A DNA stretch of 64,000 nucleotides from Schwartzia succinivorans DSM 10502 (GCF_900129225.1 NZ_FQUG01000002.1:248001-312000), one strand, 5' to 3'. Counted from the first letter of the stretch, positions 56,108 through 64,000 are shown. The notes: generated from the sequence alone by a model not told the origin. A program made the numbers and translations.

Positions 56108-58003
56108 ATGTCAACATTAGCAGTAGCATTAACGGGTAATCCTAATACAGGAAAATCTACAATTTTTAACGAGCTTACAGGCGCCCGTCAAAAGATCGGA
56201 AACTGGCCGGGCGTTACGGTAGACAAGAAGGTCGGCTATGTAAACCATAATGACCGTGCTATTTCTATCGTGGATTTGCCGGGAACCTACAGCATCAGCG
56301 CACGTTCCCCGGAGGAGAAAATCGTTATCGATTATCTCATGAACAACAAGCTGGATCTTGTCATGGATGTCGTCGATTCATCAAATCTTGAGAGAAATCT
56401 TTTCCTTACGGTTCAGCTTCTGGAGCAGGGTGTTCCGCTTCTTATTGATCTCAACATGCAGGACGAGGCTTCTGCGCATGGTATTCATGTGGATATGAAA
56501 AAGCTGGAGGAGCTTCTCGGTATGCCGGTTGTTGAGACGGTTGGTCGTTCAAGCAAGAGCACGAAGAAGCTTCTTGATGTATTTACATCGACCGTTATGT
56601 CCCAGTATCATCCAAGCGAGATTCTTGAGGAGCATATTGCAAAGATAAAGGAAATCCGTCAGAACGCGGCATCTGCTGATGCGGCTGAGGAGGCCGTCAT
56701 TGAGGCGCGTTATGCTTTCATCGACCGCATTATGTCCGAGGCTGTTACGATGGATAATGCCGGTCTTACAAAATCCGAAAAGATTGATAAGGTTTTGGCA
56801 AACGGCGTCCTTGCGCTCCCGATTTTCCTTGCGATTATGTATGGGGTATTCCAGATTACATTTGAGTGGATTGGTCAGCCCTTGGCTGATGCTCTTGATG
56901 GACTTATCAATGAAGATTTCATTGAGTTCGCCAAGGAAGCCCTTGAGGGAATGGGCGTTGCTGACTGGATGGTATCACTTGTGACTGACGGTATAATCGC
57001 CGGTGTTGGTGCGGTGCTTACCTTTGTTCCGCTGATTTTCGTATTGTTCTTCTGCCTGTCCTTCCTGGATGGTACAGGTTACATGGCGCGTATTGCTTTC
57101 ATTACGGATCCGATTATGCGCCGCTGCGGTCTCACCGGTAAGGGTATCATGCCTCTTATGATGGCGCATGGCTGCGCTGTCCCTGCTGTCATGGGCGCGC
57201 GTGCTCTTGATTCTGAAAAGGACCGTCTCGTTTCGATTCTTGTTACACCGTTTTTGACATGCGGCGCAAAGCTTCCTATTATGGCGCTTTTTGCTGCGAT
57301 GTTCTTCCCGGATAATGCCGGTGATGTTGTTTTCGGCATGTATATTATCGGTGTTGTTATGGCTATTATTGCCGCAAAGATTCTCGGTGCTACTACCTTT
57401 AAGGGCGAGGGTTCTACGTTCCTTTTGGAGCTTCCGCCGTACCGCATGCCGGATATGAAGACTGTTCTTCTCGAGACATGGGATAAAGGTAAAGGCTACC
57501 TTATTAAAGCCGGAACGATTATCTTTGCTGCGTCGGTGCTTCTCTGGGTTATGTCCAACTATAATTTCAGCGGCCCGTGCGAGATTGACGAGTCGATTTT
57601 GGCTACTCTCGGCAGCTGGATGTCCACGCTCTTTGTTTTCCATGGCTTCGCAACATGGGAAGCAGGTGCTGCTCTTCTTTCGGGTATCATGGCTAAAGAA
57701 ACGGTTGTTGCTACGATGGGCGTTCTTTACGGAGCTGCTGATGTTTCTACGGAAGCTGATGAGGCTCTGGAGGCTGCCAAGACAATGCTGGGTACGGGAA
57801 TGGCTACAAGCTTTACAACGCTTTCGGCCTTTGCGTTTATGGTATTCTCTCAGCTGTATACTCCGTGTGTGACCGCACTCGGTACAATCAAGAAGGAAAC
57901 AAATTCCTGGAAATGGATGGGCTTCTCGGCAGTATACATGTTTGCTATTGCATGGGTTGTTTCGCTCATCGTTTACCAGGGCGGTAAGCTGATGGGCTTC
58001 TAA
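56108..58003 (+). CDS. feoB: Ferrous iron transporter FeoB
   Basis: A 631-residue Fe(II) uptake GTPase permease. The N-terminal G domain has GNPNTGKST (G1), the Thr of GVTVDKK (G2), DLPGTYS (G3) and LNMQD (G4). A helical GDI region (about 165-215) precedes the membrane part with two Gate motifs, including MAHGCAVPAVMGARAL and LTPFLTCGAKLPIM-type sequence (VTPFLTCGAKLPIMALF). The C-terminus ends at the last membrane segment without a FeoC-like wing. RBS AAGGAG; followed in 12 bases by the Cys-rich small gene. Confidence 0.97.
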   Translation: MSTLAVALTGNPNTGKSTIFNELTGARQKIGNWPGVTVDKKVGYVNHNDRAISIVDLPGTYSISARSPEEKIVIDYLMNNKLDLVMDVVDSSNLERNLFLTVQLLEQGVPLLIDLNMQDEASAHGIHVDMKKLEELLGMPVVETVGRSSKSTKKLLDVFTSTVMSQYHPSEILEEHIAKIKEIRQNAASADAAEEAVIEARYAFIDRIMSEAVTMDNAGLTKSEKIDKVLANGVLALPIFLAIMYGVFQITFEWIGQPLADALDGLINEDFIEFAKEALEGMGVADWMVSLVTDGIIAGVGAVLTFVPLIFVLFFCLSFLDGTGYMARIAFITDPIMRRCGLTGKGIMPLMMAHGCAVPAVMGARALDSEKDRLVSILVTPFLTCGAKLPIMALFAAMFFPDNAGDVVFGMYIIGVVMAIIAAKILGATTFKGEGSTFLLELPPYRMPDMKTVLLETWDKGKGYLIKAGTIIFAASVLLWVMSNYNFSGPCEIDESILATLGSWMSTLFVFHGFATWEAGAALLSGIMAKETVVATMGVLYGAADVSTEADEALEAAKTMLGTGMATSFTTLSAFAFMVFSQLYTPCVTALGTIKKETNSWKWMGFSAVYMFAIAWVVSLIVYQGGKLMGF

Positions 58004-58015
58004 GGAGGAAATATT

Positions 58016-58180
58016 ATGGCTACGTTTGTATGTGCTGTGCTGGTAGCGGCTGCGTTGTTCTTTGCGCTGCGGCATATATACCGTAACTTTATAAAGGGTG
58101 AATCTGACTGCTGCGGGACGAGTGGATGCTCCTGCGGAGATTCGTGCGGCGGATGCAGTTCGTGCCATCCTCAGAAATAA
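58016..58180 (+). CDS. FeoB-associated Cys-rich membrane peptide
   Basis: A 54-residue protein, too small for most gene calls. One N-terminal membrane segment (CAVLVAAALFFALRHIY), then a short linker and a Cys/Gly/Ser-rich tail with eight cysteines (DCCGTSGCSCGDSC followed by GGCSSC). Small Cys-rich membrane proteins of this type regularly follow feoB in Firmicutes and are thought to assist or regulate Fe(II) transport. TAAGGAGG overlaps the feoB stop and serves as RBS; a GNRA-loop terminator comes directly after. Confidence 0.92.
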   Translation: MATFVCAVLVAAALFFALRHIYRNFIKGESDCCGTSGCSCGDSCGGCSSCHPQK

Positions 58181-58196
58181 TATGGAACATCTGCGT

Positions 58197-58227
58197 CGGC
58201 AGGGGAGAAATCCTCTGCCGATTTTTT
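58197..58227 (+). terminator. Terminator of the feo operon
   Basis: CGGCAGGGGA with loop GAAA and TCCTCTGCCG (one G-T pair), followed by T6. Confidence 0.93.
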
Positions 58228-58288
58228 ATATGGAAAATTATTCTATGCCAACAGGTGCAAAAAAATATGGAAAATATTGGCGATTTGA

Positions 58289-58317
58289 TTGACAGGCAGA
58301 GATTGATGTGTTATCCT
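58289..58317 (+). promoter_or_regulatory. Promoter of tRNA-Ser
   Basis: TTGACA at 58289-58294, 17-bp spacer, TATCCT at 58312-58317. A dyad TATCGTC / GACGATA at 58321-58342 with an 8-base loop lies just after the start. Confidence 0.7.
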
Positions 58318-58373
58318 ATATATCGTCGTGAATGAGACGATACAATTTAATATCATTTATTGGTAGAGCATTT

Positions 58374-58465
58374 GGAGAGTTGTCCGAGTGGTTGAAGGAG
58401 CACGCCTGGAAAGCGTGTATACGGTGAACGCTGTATCGAGAGTTCGAATCTCTCACTCTCCGCCA
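58374..58465 (+). tRNA. tRNA-Ser (anticodon GGA)
   Basis: A 92-base class II tRNA with the CCA encoded. The acceptor stem is GGAGAGT / ACTCTCC with discriminator G. The anticodon stem CACGC / GCGTG encloses the loop CTGGAAA, with anticodon GGA reading UCC and UCU. A long variable arm follows (TATACGGTGAACGCTGTATC), and the T arm contains GTTCGAATC. SRP RNA starts just behind it. Confidence 0.96.
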
Positions 58466-58479
58466 TTTTACTTATCATT

Positions 58480-58622
58480 CCTTTTCCAGGTCGGACCGCA
58501 GCGCTTTGGTCTCGCGCAATGGGGCCCCATGAATCCCGTCAGGTCCGGAAGGAAGCAGCGGTAAGTGGTCAGTCACATGTGCCGCGAGGGTGCCTGAGGG
58601 CTGTGGCCCGACGTTGAAAAGG
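58480..58622 (+). ncRNA. ffs: Signal recognition particle RNA (small bacterial type)
   Basis: The conserved Ffh-binding domain GTCAGGTCCGGAAGGAAGCAGC lies at about 58539-58560, with the GGAA tetraloop. Flanking sequences pair progressively: CTCGCG with CGCGAG, and the outer ends CCTTTTCCAGGTCGG (58480) with the complementary end near 58622 (CCGACGTTGAAAAGG). The ends are therefore an estimate from pairing; the mature RNA may be shorter. It lacks the Alu domain of the long Bacillus form as far as I can tell. tRNA-Ser directly upstream is a known arrangement in Firmicutes. Confidence 0.9.
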
Positions 58623-58634
58623 ATCATCATATAT

Positions 58635-58658
58635 GCAGCCGTAAGGGCTGCTTTTTTT
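58635..58658 (+). terminator. SRP RNA terminator
   Basis: GCAGCC / GGGCTGC stem around GTAA followed by T7. Confidence 0.9.
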
Positions 58659-58697
58659 GTATAGATTTTTGTGTATTGCGCTTTTCGGGGTGAGTTT

Positions 58698-59387
58698 ATG
58701 GCAAAAAAAATATACGCGGTAAAGCGTGGAAGAAAAACAGGGCTGTTTAATACATGGGACGAATGCAAGGCGCAGGTTGCAGGGTTTCAGGGGGCTGTTT
58801 ACAAGGGCTTTATGGATATAGACGAGGCCAATGCATGGCTTTCGGGAAGCACGGCGGCTTCGGTTGCTGTGAAGGGTACGCCTGTAAGAACAGGCGAGCA
58901 GACATCGCTTTTCGGAGAAGAGAAGGATGCTCCGATTAATGAGGATTATGTTATTTATACAGACGGTTCCTGTCTCAGGAATCCTGATGGCCCCGGAGGC
59001 TGGGCGGCTGTTATAACAAAGACCGCTACAGGGGAAAAGCAGGAAATAAGCGGAGGAGAAGCTTCGACTACAAATAACCGCATGGAGCTTACGGCCGGAA
59101 TCATGGCTCTCAGGGCTTTGCCGGAGGGAGCTTCTACAGCCTTTTTCGCTGACAGCCAGTACCTGCAGAATGCATTTGTTAAAAGATGGCTGGTGTCGTG
59201 GAAACGGCGCGGCTGGATTACATCAACGGGAACTCCTGTTAAAAATCAGGACTTGTGGATGGCACTGGATGCGGAGGTATCATGCCATGAGGTGCATTTC
59301 CACTGGGTAAAGGGCCATGCAGGAAATGAGGATAATGAACGGTGCGACAGGCTTGCAAAGGCCGAGGCGATGAAGTTTGCTGATTAA
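58698..59387 (+). CDS. rnhA: Ribonuclease HI with N-terminal hybrid-binding (viroplasmin-like) domain
   Basis: A 229-residue enzyme that removes RNA from RNA-DNA hybrids. The N-terminal 45 residues are the small RNase H1 N domain (YAVKRGRKTGLFNTWDECKAQV, GFQGAVYKGFMD), as in eukaryotic RNase H1 and some Clostridia. Residues 85-229 form the catalytic domain with DGSCLRNPDGPGGWA, NNRMELTAGIMAL, FADSQYL and HWVKGHAGNEDNERCDRLA containing the four acidic catalytic residues. ATG 58698 has GGGGTGAG upstream. Confidence 0.95.
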   Translation: MAKKIYAVKRGRKTGLFNTWDECKAQVAGFQGAVYKGFMDIDEANAWLSGSTAASVAVKGTPVRTGEQTSLFGEEKDAPINEDYVIYTDGSCLRNPDGPGGWAAVITKTATGEKQEISGGEASTTNNRMELTAGIMALRALPEGASTAFFADSQYLQNAFVKRWLVSWKRRGWITSTGTPVKNQDLWMALDAEVSCHEVHFHWVKGHAGNEDNERCDRLAKAEAMKFAD

Positions 59388-59401
59388 AGGAGACTGACAT
59401 T

Positions 59402-60169
59402 ATGTTAGGAAGATTTTCACGTACAGAGCTTTTGCTGGGAGAAGCGGCCATGAAAAAGCTGGCAGACAGCAGAGTTGCAATTTTCGGCGTTGGCGGTGTC
59501 GGCTCTTTTGTTGCGGAAGGACTTGTACGGGCAGGAGTGGGACATTTTCTTCTAGTTGATAATGATTTGGTGTGTCTCACGAATCTTAACAGGCAGATTC
59601 ACGCGACAATGAAGACTGTTGGCAAATCCAAGACGGAAGTAATGAAGGAAAGAATGCTCTCAATAAATCCTGAGGCAGAGATTGAAACTGTGGACGAATT
59701 TTTCCTGCCGGAGACGGCGGACAAATTCTTTGATAAACCGCTGTATTATATTGTCGATGCCGTGGATACGGTTACGGCAAAGATTGGGCTCGTGATGGAG
59801 GGCGAAAAGAGAGGCATTCCTGTCATGAGCAGTATGGGAGCAGGAAACAAGCTTGATCCATCGGCTTTTCGTGTGGCAGATATATATGAAACCAGGGTAT
59901 GTCCTCTTGCCAAGGTGATGAGGAAGGAGCTGCGGGCGCGCGGCATAAAAAAACTCAAGGTAGTTTATTCCGAGGAACAGCCGATAAAGCCTGCCGTTTC
60001 GGGATGCGGAGCGAATTGTATATGTCCGCCGGGGAGCGCAAGGAACTGTGATGTCCGCAGGGCTGTTCCGGGAAGTGTTTCTTTTGTGCCGTCAGTGGCG
60101 GGGCTTATAATTGCCGGTGAGGTTGTGAAGGATTTGACAGCAGGTGTCCGTCGGGAGGTCGGGGTATGA
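59402..60169 (+). CDS. tcdA: tRNA threonylcarbamoyladenosine dehydratase TcdA
   Basis: A 255-residue E1-like (ThiF) enzyme that cyclises t6A to ct6A in tRNA using ATP. The nucleotide motif is IFGVGGVGSFVAEGLVRAG, followed by DNDLVCLTNLNRQIHAT, and the later SMGAGNKLDPSAFRVADIYET. The C-terminal cysteine-bearing stretch CGANCICPPGSARNCDVR is present in many TcdA. No csdE or desulfurase adjacent. It overlaps gpsA by four bases (ATGA). Confidence 0.93.
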   Translation: MLGRFSRTELLLGEAAMKKLADSRVAIFGVGGVGSFVAEGLVRAGVGHFLLVDNDLVCLTNLNRQIHATMKTVGKSKTEVMKERMLSINPEAEIETVDEFFLPETADKFFDKPLYYIVDAVDTVTAKIGLVMEGEKRGIPVMSSMGAGNKLDPSAFRVADIYETRVCPLAKVMRKELRARGIKKLKVVYSEEQPIKPAVSGCGANCICPPGSARNCDVRRAVPGSVSFVPSVAGLIIAGEVVKDLTAGVRREVGV

Positions 60170-61122
60170 ATATTTCTGTTTTGGGCTGCGGCCGCTGGGG
60201 TTCTTTTCACGCGTGGTATGCGGATAAAATCGGTCATGACGTTGTTCTCTGGGGCCGCCCGGGTTCAAAGAATCTTGCGGAGCTTCGTGACAGGCATGCG
60301 AACGAATATCTTCAGATGCCTGAGTCTGTTGAGCTTTCTGACGATCTTTCCTATGCGGTGGAGCGTGCGGATATTATCATAATTTCAATCGGCGCGCAGC
60401 AGCTTCGGTCCTTCGCGGGACAGCTGGCTGAGCTCCCGATTAAGAATAAAACCTTTGTGCTTTGCATGAAAGGACTTGAAATCGGCACGGGAAAGAGGCT
60501 TTCTGTTGTGATGCGCGAGGAGGTCGGCCCTGAGCCTGATATAGCGGTATGGGTTGGCCCGGGACATGTGCAGGATTTTCTTAAGGGGATTCCAAACTGC
60601 ATGATTCTTGCTTCTGATTCCGATGAGGTAACAGCAAGGCTTGTTCCGATTTTTCACGGGCCTCTTATCCGTTTTTATTATGGAAAGGATTTGCTTGGTA
60701 CTGAGATTGGTGCAGCTGCGAAAAATGTAGTAGGACTGGCTGCGGGAATGCTTGACGGAGTGCATTACGGAAGCCTCAAGGGAGCGCTTATGGCACGGGG
60801 AACAAAGGAGCTTTCACGCCTGATTGATGCCATGGGCGGTGATGCTATGACTGTCTACGGGCTGTCGCATCTTGGTGATTATGAAGCAACGCTTTTTTCG
60901 CCGCACAGCAACAACCGCCGTTATGGAGAAAATCTCATGCTGGGCAAGCCTTCGACGAAGCTGGCGGAGGGTGTTTACACCGCTGAGGCTCTCATGGCAC
61001 TCTCGAAGGAGTATAATGTGGAGCTTCCCATAAGCCGTTCGGTATATGAAATAGTATGCTGCCATAAAGAACCGAAGGCAGAGCTCGAGAGACTTTTTTT
61101 GCGTTCTGAAAAAGAAGAATAA
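60166..61122 (+). CDS. gpsA: NAD(P)-dependent glycerol-3-phosphate dehydrogenase GpsA-like
   Basis: Reduces dihydroxyacetone phosphate to sn-glycerol 3-phosphate for phospholipid synthesis. 318 residues, slightly short for the family. The dinucleotide motif is VLGCGRWGSFHAW, with IIIISIGAQQLRSF, the catalytic Lys in GAAAKNVVGLAAGM and NRRYGENL near the C-terminus. The first region has GCGRWG where typical GpsA has GAGSWG. Closed by a terminator, and translation is coupled to TcdA. Confidence 0.92.
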   Translation: MNISVLGCGRWGSFHAWYADKIGHDVVLWGRPGSKNLAELRDRHANEYLQMPESVELSDDLSYAVERADIIIISIGAQQLRSFAGQLAELPIKNKTFVLCMKGLEIGTGKRLSVVMREEVGPEPDIAVWVGPGHVQDFLKGIPNCMILASDSDEVTARLVPIFHGPLIRFYYGKDLLGTEIGAAAKNVVGLAAGMLDGVHYGSLKGALMARGTKELSRLIDAMGGDAMTVYGLSHLGDYEATLFSPHSNNRRYGENLMLGKPSTKLAEGVYTAEALMALSKEYNVELPISRSVYEIVCCHKEPKAELERLFLRSEKEE

Positions 61123-61138
61123 AGGTGAATGTATGTAC

Positions 61139-61172
61139 AGCCCCGGGGTTAATCTGCTGCCCCGGGGCTTTT
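61139..61172 (+). terminator. Terminator after gpsA
   Basis: AGCCCCGGGG / CCCCGGGGCT with an 11-base loop and T4. Confidence 0.9.
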
Positions 61173-61250
61173 GCGCATATGGGCTGACGGCTGATGTTTT
61201 GCTGTAAGCGGAAAATGTTTTTTGTATTTTTTGTTCTATGTATAGAAATT

Positions 61251-61271
61251 GCATACCTTGTATGCTATAAT
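61251..61271 (+). promoter_or_regulatory. Extended -10 promoter with adjoining palindrome for the TAXI operon
   Basis: GCATAC-CTT-GTATGC (61251-61265) is a perfect dyad that ends directly at TATAAT (61266-61271). TGC before the -10 makes it an extended -10 promoter; no -35 at the proper distance is convincing. The dyad overlaps the -35/-10 interval, as for a repressor or MerR-like activator. Confidence 0.65.
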
Positions 61272-61308
61272 GATATACATATTTGAGATTTCAAAAGGGG
61301 GAATCACT

Positions 61309-62280
61309 ATGAGGTTGGGGAAATGGAGCAGATTTGCAGTGCTCGGAGTGCTGCTTGCGTTTGCTGCCGTGATTTTTGCAGGATGCGGCGGAGGAGACGG
61401 CAAGAGTGCCGAGAAGAAGTTCCTGAATATTGCCACGGGCGGTACGGCAGGAACGTATTATCCGATTGGCGGCGCTATGGCTGAAATTCTGAACAAGAAG
61501 ATTCCGGGTATGAACGCAAGCGCTCAGAGTACAGGAGCTTCCGTTGCTAATATCAATATGCTGAAGGACGGCTCAGTGGATTTGGCAATCGTTCAGAATG
61601 ATATTACGTACTATGCTATGAACGGCACGGAAATGTTTAAGGATAAGAAGGTAGAAAACCTTCGCGGTATCGCAACTCTCTATCCTGAGACGTGCCAGAT
61701 TGTTACGCTTGAGAAAAACGGTATCAAATCAATCGCAGACCTCAAGGGCAAACGCGTTGCGGTAGGTGCCAGCGGAAGCGGTGCTGAGGCTAATGCACGT
61801 CAGATTCTGGCTGTGTATGGAATCACCTATGATGATATCCAGGTGCAGTACCTCTCCTTCGGTGAGGCATCCAATGCTCTGAAGGACGGCAATGTTGATG
61901 CCGCATTCGTTACGGCAGGCTATCCAACGGCGGCTATTCAGGATATTGCATCCCAGCATCCGGTTCGTCTGCTGGCGGTAGATGCTGCAGCTGCTGACAA
62001 GCTCATCGCAAAATATCCGTTCTATACAAAGACAAAAATTCCGGCAGGCACTTACGCAGGCTTCAATGAAGAGGTCGAGGCTGTCTCCGTTATGGCAATG
62101 CTTGTTGCTACGGATAAGCTGAACGATTCGCTGGGATACGAGGTTACGAAGGCGCTCTTCACAACACTCGACCGCATTCAGTCGGCTCATTCGGTAGGCA
62201 AGCTCATCACAAAGGAAGGCGCTATGAAGGGCATGCCGATTAAGATGAATGCAGGCGCTGAGAAATTCTTCAAGGAATAA
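61309..62280 (+). CDS. TAXI-family TRAP transporter solute-binding lipoprotein
   Basis: About 323 residues. The N-terminus is a lipoprotein signal with lipobox (LLAFAAVIFAGC); the mature protein starts at that Cys and is followed by a GGG linker. The TAXI fold is recognisable from NIATGGTAGTYYPIGGAMAEIL, and AQSTGASVANINMLKDGSVD, GKRVAVGASGSGAEANARQIL and DAAFVTAGYPTAAIQDIA. TAXI proteins bind glutamate, 2-oxoglutarate or related acids in known examples; the actual ligand is not evident. ATG 61309 is well spaced from AGGGGGA. Confidence 0.95.
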   Translation: MRLGKWSRFAVLGVLLAFAAVIFAGCGGGDGKSAEKKFLNIATGGTAGTYYPIGGAMAEILNKKIPGMNASAQSTGASVANINMLKDGSVDLAIVQNDITYYAMNGTEMFKDKKVENLRGIATLYPETCQIVTLEKNGIKSIADLKGKRVAVGASGSGAEANARQILAVYGITYDDIQVQYLSFGEASNALKDGNVDAAFVTAGYPTAAIQDIASQHPVRLLAVDAAAADKLIAKYPFYTKTKIPAGTYAGFNEEVEAVSVMAMLVATDKLNDSLGYEVTKALFTTLDRIQSAHSVGKLITKEGAMKGMPIKMNAGAEKFFKE

Positions 62281-62305
62281 CTTGAAAAGATTCGGCTAAA
62301 ATTTG

Positions 62306-62329
62306 AACGGGCGCGGCTGCGCCCGTTTT
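62306..62329 (+). terminator. Internal hairpin between binding protein and DUF1850
   Basis: AACGGGCGC / GCGCCCGTT with tetraloop GGCT and T4. Probably attenuates the downstream permease genes so that the binding protein is made in excess. Confidence 0.8.
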
Positions 62330-62352
62330 CTCTGTGAAAGGCGTACGGGATT

Positions 62353-62838
62353 ATGAAACGAAGAATGACAGTATTGCTTTTGGCTTTGGTGTTTGTTGGA
62401 GTCGGATGCTATATTTTTTGCCCGCGTCTTGTGGTGTCTTCGGATGAAAAGATTTTGTTTTCCGTTCCGGCGGAGAAGGGACTTGCCTTTTCAACGCGGT
62501 TTATCCATTCCGTGCAAAAGACACCTGTAGAAGAGTACTTCACGGTAAACGAGAGAATAGACGGAGTTGTGCTTCACTCGACGAGATATCAGTCCTTTGG
62601 CGTCGGTCTGCCGTTTCTTTCAACGGACGGTAATTTCAGGCGTGATGGAGACTGGTTCGTAATGGAGGGCATGGAGAGAAAGCTTTCTTCGGTTGTCCTT
62701 CGTCCCGGTGTTGGTACAGAGCTTACACTGAGAATTAAAGATAAGATTTTCCCTTTATATGAAATGGTTCCCCTGGGGACACCGATTACTGTTCAGGTCG
62801 TCCCAAGGTATAAAATATGGTCCGGGCTCGACGGCTGA
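62353..62838 (+). CDS. DUF1850 protein of TAXI-TRAP operons
   Basis: A 161-residue protein with one N-terminal hydrophobic segment (TVLLLALVFVGVGCYIFCPRL), probably membrane-anchored and facing outward. RFIHSVQKTPVEEYF, RYQSFGVGLPF and GDWFVMEGMERKL are the family signature. It stands between the TAXI binding protein and the fused permease, as in many TAXI operons. Its role is not established. The terminator before it may lower its expression. Confidence 0.88.
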   Translation: MKRRMTVLLLALVFVGVGCYIFCPRLVVSSDEKILFSVPAEKGLAFSTRFIHSVQKTPVEEYFTVNERIDGVVLHSTRYQSFGVGLPFLSTDGNFRRDGDWFVMEGMERKLSSVVLRPGVGTELTLRIKDKIFPLYEMVPLGTPITVQVVPRYKIWSGLDG

Positions 62839-62862
62839 GCTCATGGAAAGGTTGATGGATTC

Positions 62863-64000
62863 ATGGCAGATGAAAAAAACGAAAAGCTTGCCAAGGATGT
62901 GCTGAAAAAATATGATAAGGAATCGAACGCGGCAGCACATAAAGGTCTCCTGGCAAAGTTTGTGTCCGCGCTTGCTATAGCATTTTCAGTATTTCAGCTG
63001 TACACGGCTGTTTTCGGGGTTCTTGACGCGCAGCTGCAGCGTGCGGTACATCTGGGATTCGGTCTCGCACTGGTATTCCTTCTTTTTCCTACAAGGAGAA
63101 AGCATGGGCCTGAGCTTCATATTGAGGATTATATTCTTGCGTTTTTGGGAGCGGCTGCACCGGCGTATATTTTCATTGAATATCAGCAGCTTGTACTGCG
63201 CGCAGGCACAGTGACAACGATGGATTTTGCTGTCGGGGCTGTGGGACTTCTGCTTGTTATTGAGGCAACGCGCCGTGTGGTAGGAATCCCGATGCTTGTG
63301 GTGGTGACGGCGTTTCTTGCCTATGCCTTCGCAGGTCCTTATATGCCGGGCATGCTTGCGCACCGCGGACTTACTCCGCAGCAGCTCATAGGGCATCTGT
63401 TCTTCACGACAGAGGGTATTTTCGGTATTCCTCTTGGCGTATCGTCAACGTTTATTTTCCTGTTCATTCTGTTTGGCGCATATCTTGAATCAACAGGGCT
63501 TGGACGATTTTTCATTGATCTGGCAAACGCTATTGCGGGCTGGGCAAGCGGCGGTCCTGCAAAGGTGGCTGTTCTTTCCTCGGGACTCATGGGTACAGTA
63601 TCCGGAAGCTCCGTTGCAAACGTCGTTGGCACAGGAAGCTTTACTATACCTATGATGAAAAAGCTTGGCTATGATAAAGAATTTGCCGGTGCCGTAGAGG
63701 CGGCCGCATCTACAGGCGGACAGCTGATGCCGCCTGTTATGGGGGCCGCGGCGTTTCTTATGGCTGAGTTCGTGGGTGTTCCTTATATTGACGTCGTAAA
63801 GGCTGCCATCATTCCGGCTGTTTTGTATTTCGCAGGAGTATGGCTTGGCGTTCACTTTGAGGCAAAGCGCAAAAATCTTAAAGGCGTCCCCAGAGAGGAG
63901 CTGCCGAAGGCAAGCGTGATTTTGAAGGAGCGGGGTCATCTTGCAATTCCTCTCGTTGTAATAATTTATCTGCTTGTCAGTGGTTATACACCGATGCGTG
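62863..64000 (+). CDS. TRAP transporter permease, fused DctQM type, 3'-truncated by the window edge
   Basis: Open to the end of the window, about 379 residues visible of a family of about 640. An N-terminal region with about four membrane segments (small subunit-like) precedes the DctM-like part: PMLVVVTAFLAYAFAGPYMPG, LGVSSTFIFLFILFGAYLE, SGLMGTVSGSSVANVVGTGSFTIPMMK and AAASTGGQLMPPVMGAAAF. Together with the TAXI binding protein it forms a sodium-driven tripartite carboxylate/amino-acid uptake system. ATG 62863 gives MADEKNEKLAKDVLKKYD, preceded by GAAAGG; no other start is better. Confidence 0.93.
   Translation, partial: MADEKNEKLAKDVLKKYDKESNAAAHKGLLAKFVSALAIAFSVFQLYTAVFGVLDAQLQRAVHLGFGLALVFLLFPTRRKHGPELHIEDYILAFLGAAAPAYIFIEYQQLVLRAGTVTTMDFAVGAVGLLLVIEATRRVVGIPMLVVVTAFLAYAFAGPYMPGMLAHRGLTPQQLIGHLFFTTEGIFGIPLGVSSTFIFLFILFGAYLESTGLGRFFIDLANAIAGWASGGPAKVAVLSSGLMGTVSGSSVANVVGTGSFTIPMMKKLGYDKEFAGAVEAAASTGGQLMPPVMGAAAFLMAEFVGVPYIDVVKAAIIPAVLYFAGVWLGVHFEAKRKNLKGVPREELPKASVILKERGHLAIPLVVIIYLLVSGYTPMR

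Noticed and set aside
56975-58168. A 397-codon minus-strand frame opposite feoB
   Set aside because: It runs through feoB and the Cys-rich gene, is full of His, Arg and Asn in no recognisable domain, and has no promoter or RBS. It is a shadow of the FeoB codon pattern.
58475-58768. A 97-codon minus-strand frame over the SRP RNA region
   Set aside because: The sequence is explained by the SRP RNA fold with its GGAA tetraloop and following terminator; the frame has no RBS.
1-64000. CRISPR arrays, insertion sequences or prophage genes
   Set aside because: No regularly spaced repeats, transposase or integrase motifs, or phage structural genes were found. The only repeat family is the short promoter-like element.

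Overview
The window looks like chromosome of a strictly anaerobic, motile Firmicute with no obvious phage, plasmid or CRISPR content. A Selenomonas-like member of the Negativicutes is the best guess. The strongest pointer is the gene at 37180-38358, a fold-III (alanine-racemase type) decarboxylase that closely resembles, from memory, the lysine/ornithine decarboxylase of Selenomonas ruminantium. Supporting signs are hydE, the GGGtGRT protein, a flagellin with Selenomonas-like ends, and whiA/yvcK/rapZ. The assignment is inference; no 16S or ribosomal protein gene is present.

Layout. 1-3193: lower glycolysis (pgk partial, tpiA, gpmI). 3232-4935: an undercharacterised pair, a NifU-N-like scaffold protein and a GGGtGRT protein. 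5050-6134: mntP and a small exported protein. 6284-9486: two tandem TPR-type diguanylate cyclases, followed closely by hydE. 10608-12998: yycJ-type MBL hydrolase, htrA, rlmH, ended by a terminator shared with a minus-strand group (S41 protease, C39-like protein, MocR regulator). The MocR regulator is divergent from an aldehyde dehydrogenase. 18663-21242: Lrp regulator and a PASTA-bearing PBP. 21525-24606: FAD dehydrogenase trio (GlpA-like, GlpB-like, DUF1667). 24698-31414: HAD phosphatase, then rapZ-yvcK-whiA-polysaccharide deacetylase and a coiled-coil exported protein. 31489-33351 (minus): cysteine desulfidase and a YgbA-like protein. 33496-37018: a transporter and a lone HyuA-type hydantoinase/oxoprolinase.

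37180-46422: polyamine and stress block with the fold-III decarboxylase, an RsbW-like kinase, a Cache-HAMP-SpoIIE phosphatase, a STAS antagonist, a DegS-like histidine kinase, a fold-I Orn/Lys/Arg decarboxylase, tmk, rnmV and rsmA. 46539-51807: a second STAS protein, an unusual condensation-domain/cNMP-like fusion, and a large flagellin behind a sigma-28-like promoter. 52198-54450: DUF2156 protein with an apparently non-canonical start, and an NCS2 permease. 54600-58180: an iron block (DUF3793, flavodoxin, feoA, feoB, FeoB-associated Cys-rich peptide) behind two matching Fur-like promoters. 58374-58622: tRNA-Ser(GGA) and SRP RNA. 58698-61122: RNase HI, tcdA, gpsA. 61309-64000: TAXI-type TRAP transporter (binding protein, DUF1850, fused permease cut by the window end).

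The observations most worth following up are: (i) a dispersed, promoter-like repeat found five times, always oriented toward the gene it precedes; (ii) the degenerate condensation/cNMP protein next to flagellin; (iii) several clear palindromic operators without an assigned regulator (mntP, the HyuA transporter, the TAXI operon); (iv) the RBS-containing terminator hairpin upstream of the HAD phosphatase; and (v) the ATT/ATA start of the DUF2156 gene. All protein calls rest on motif recognition by eye; no database search was run.
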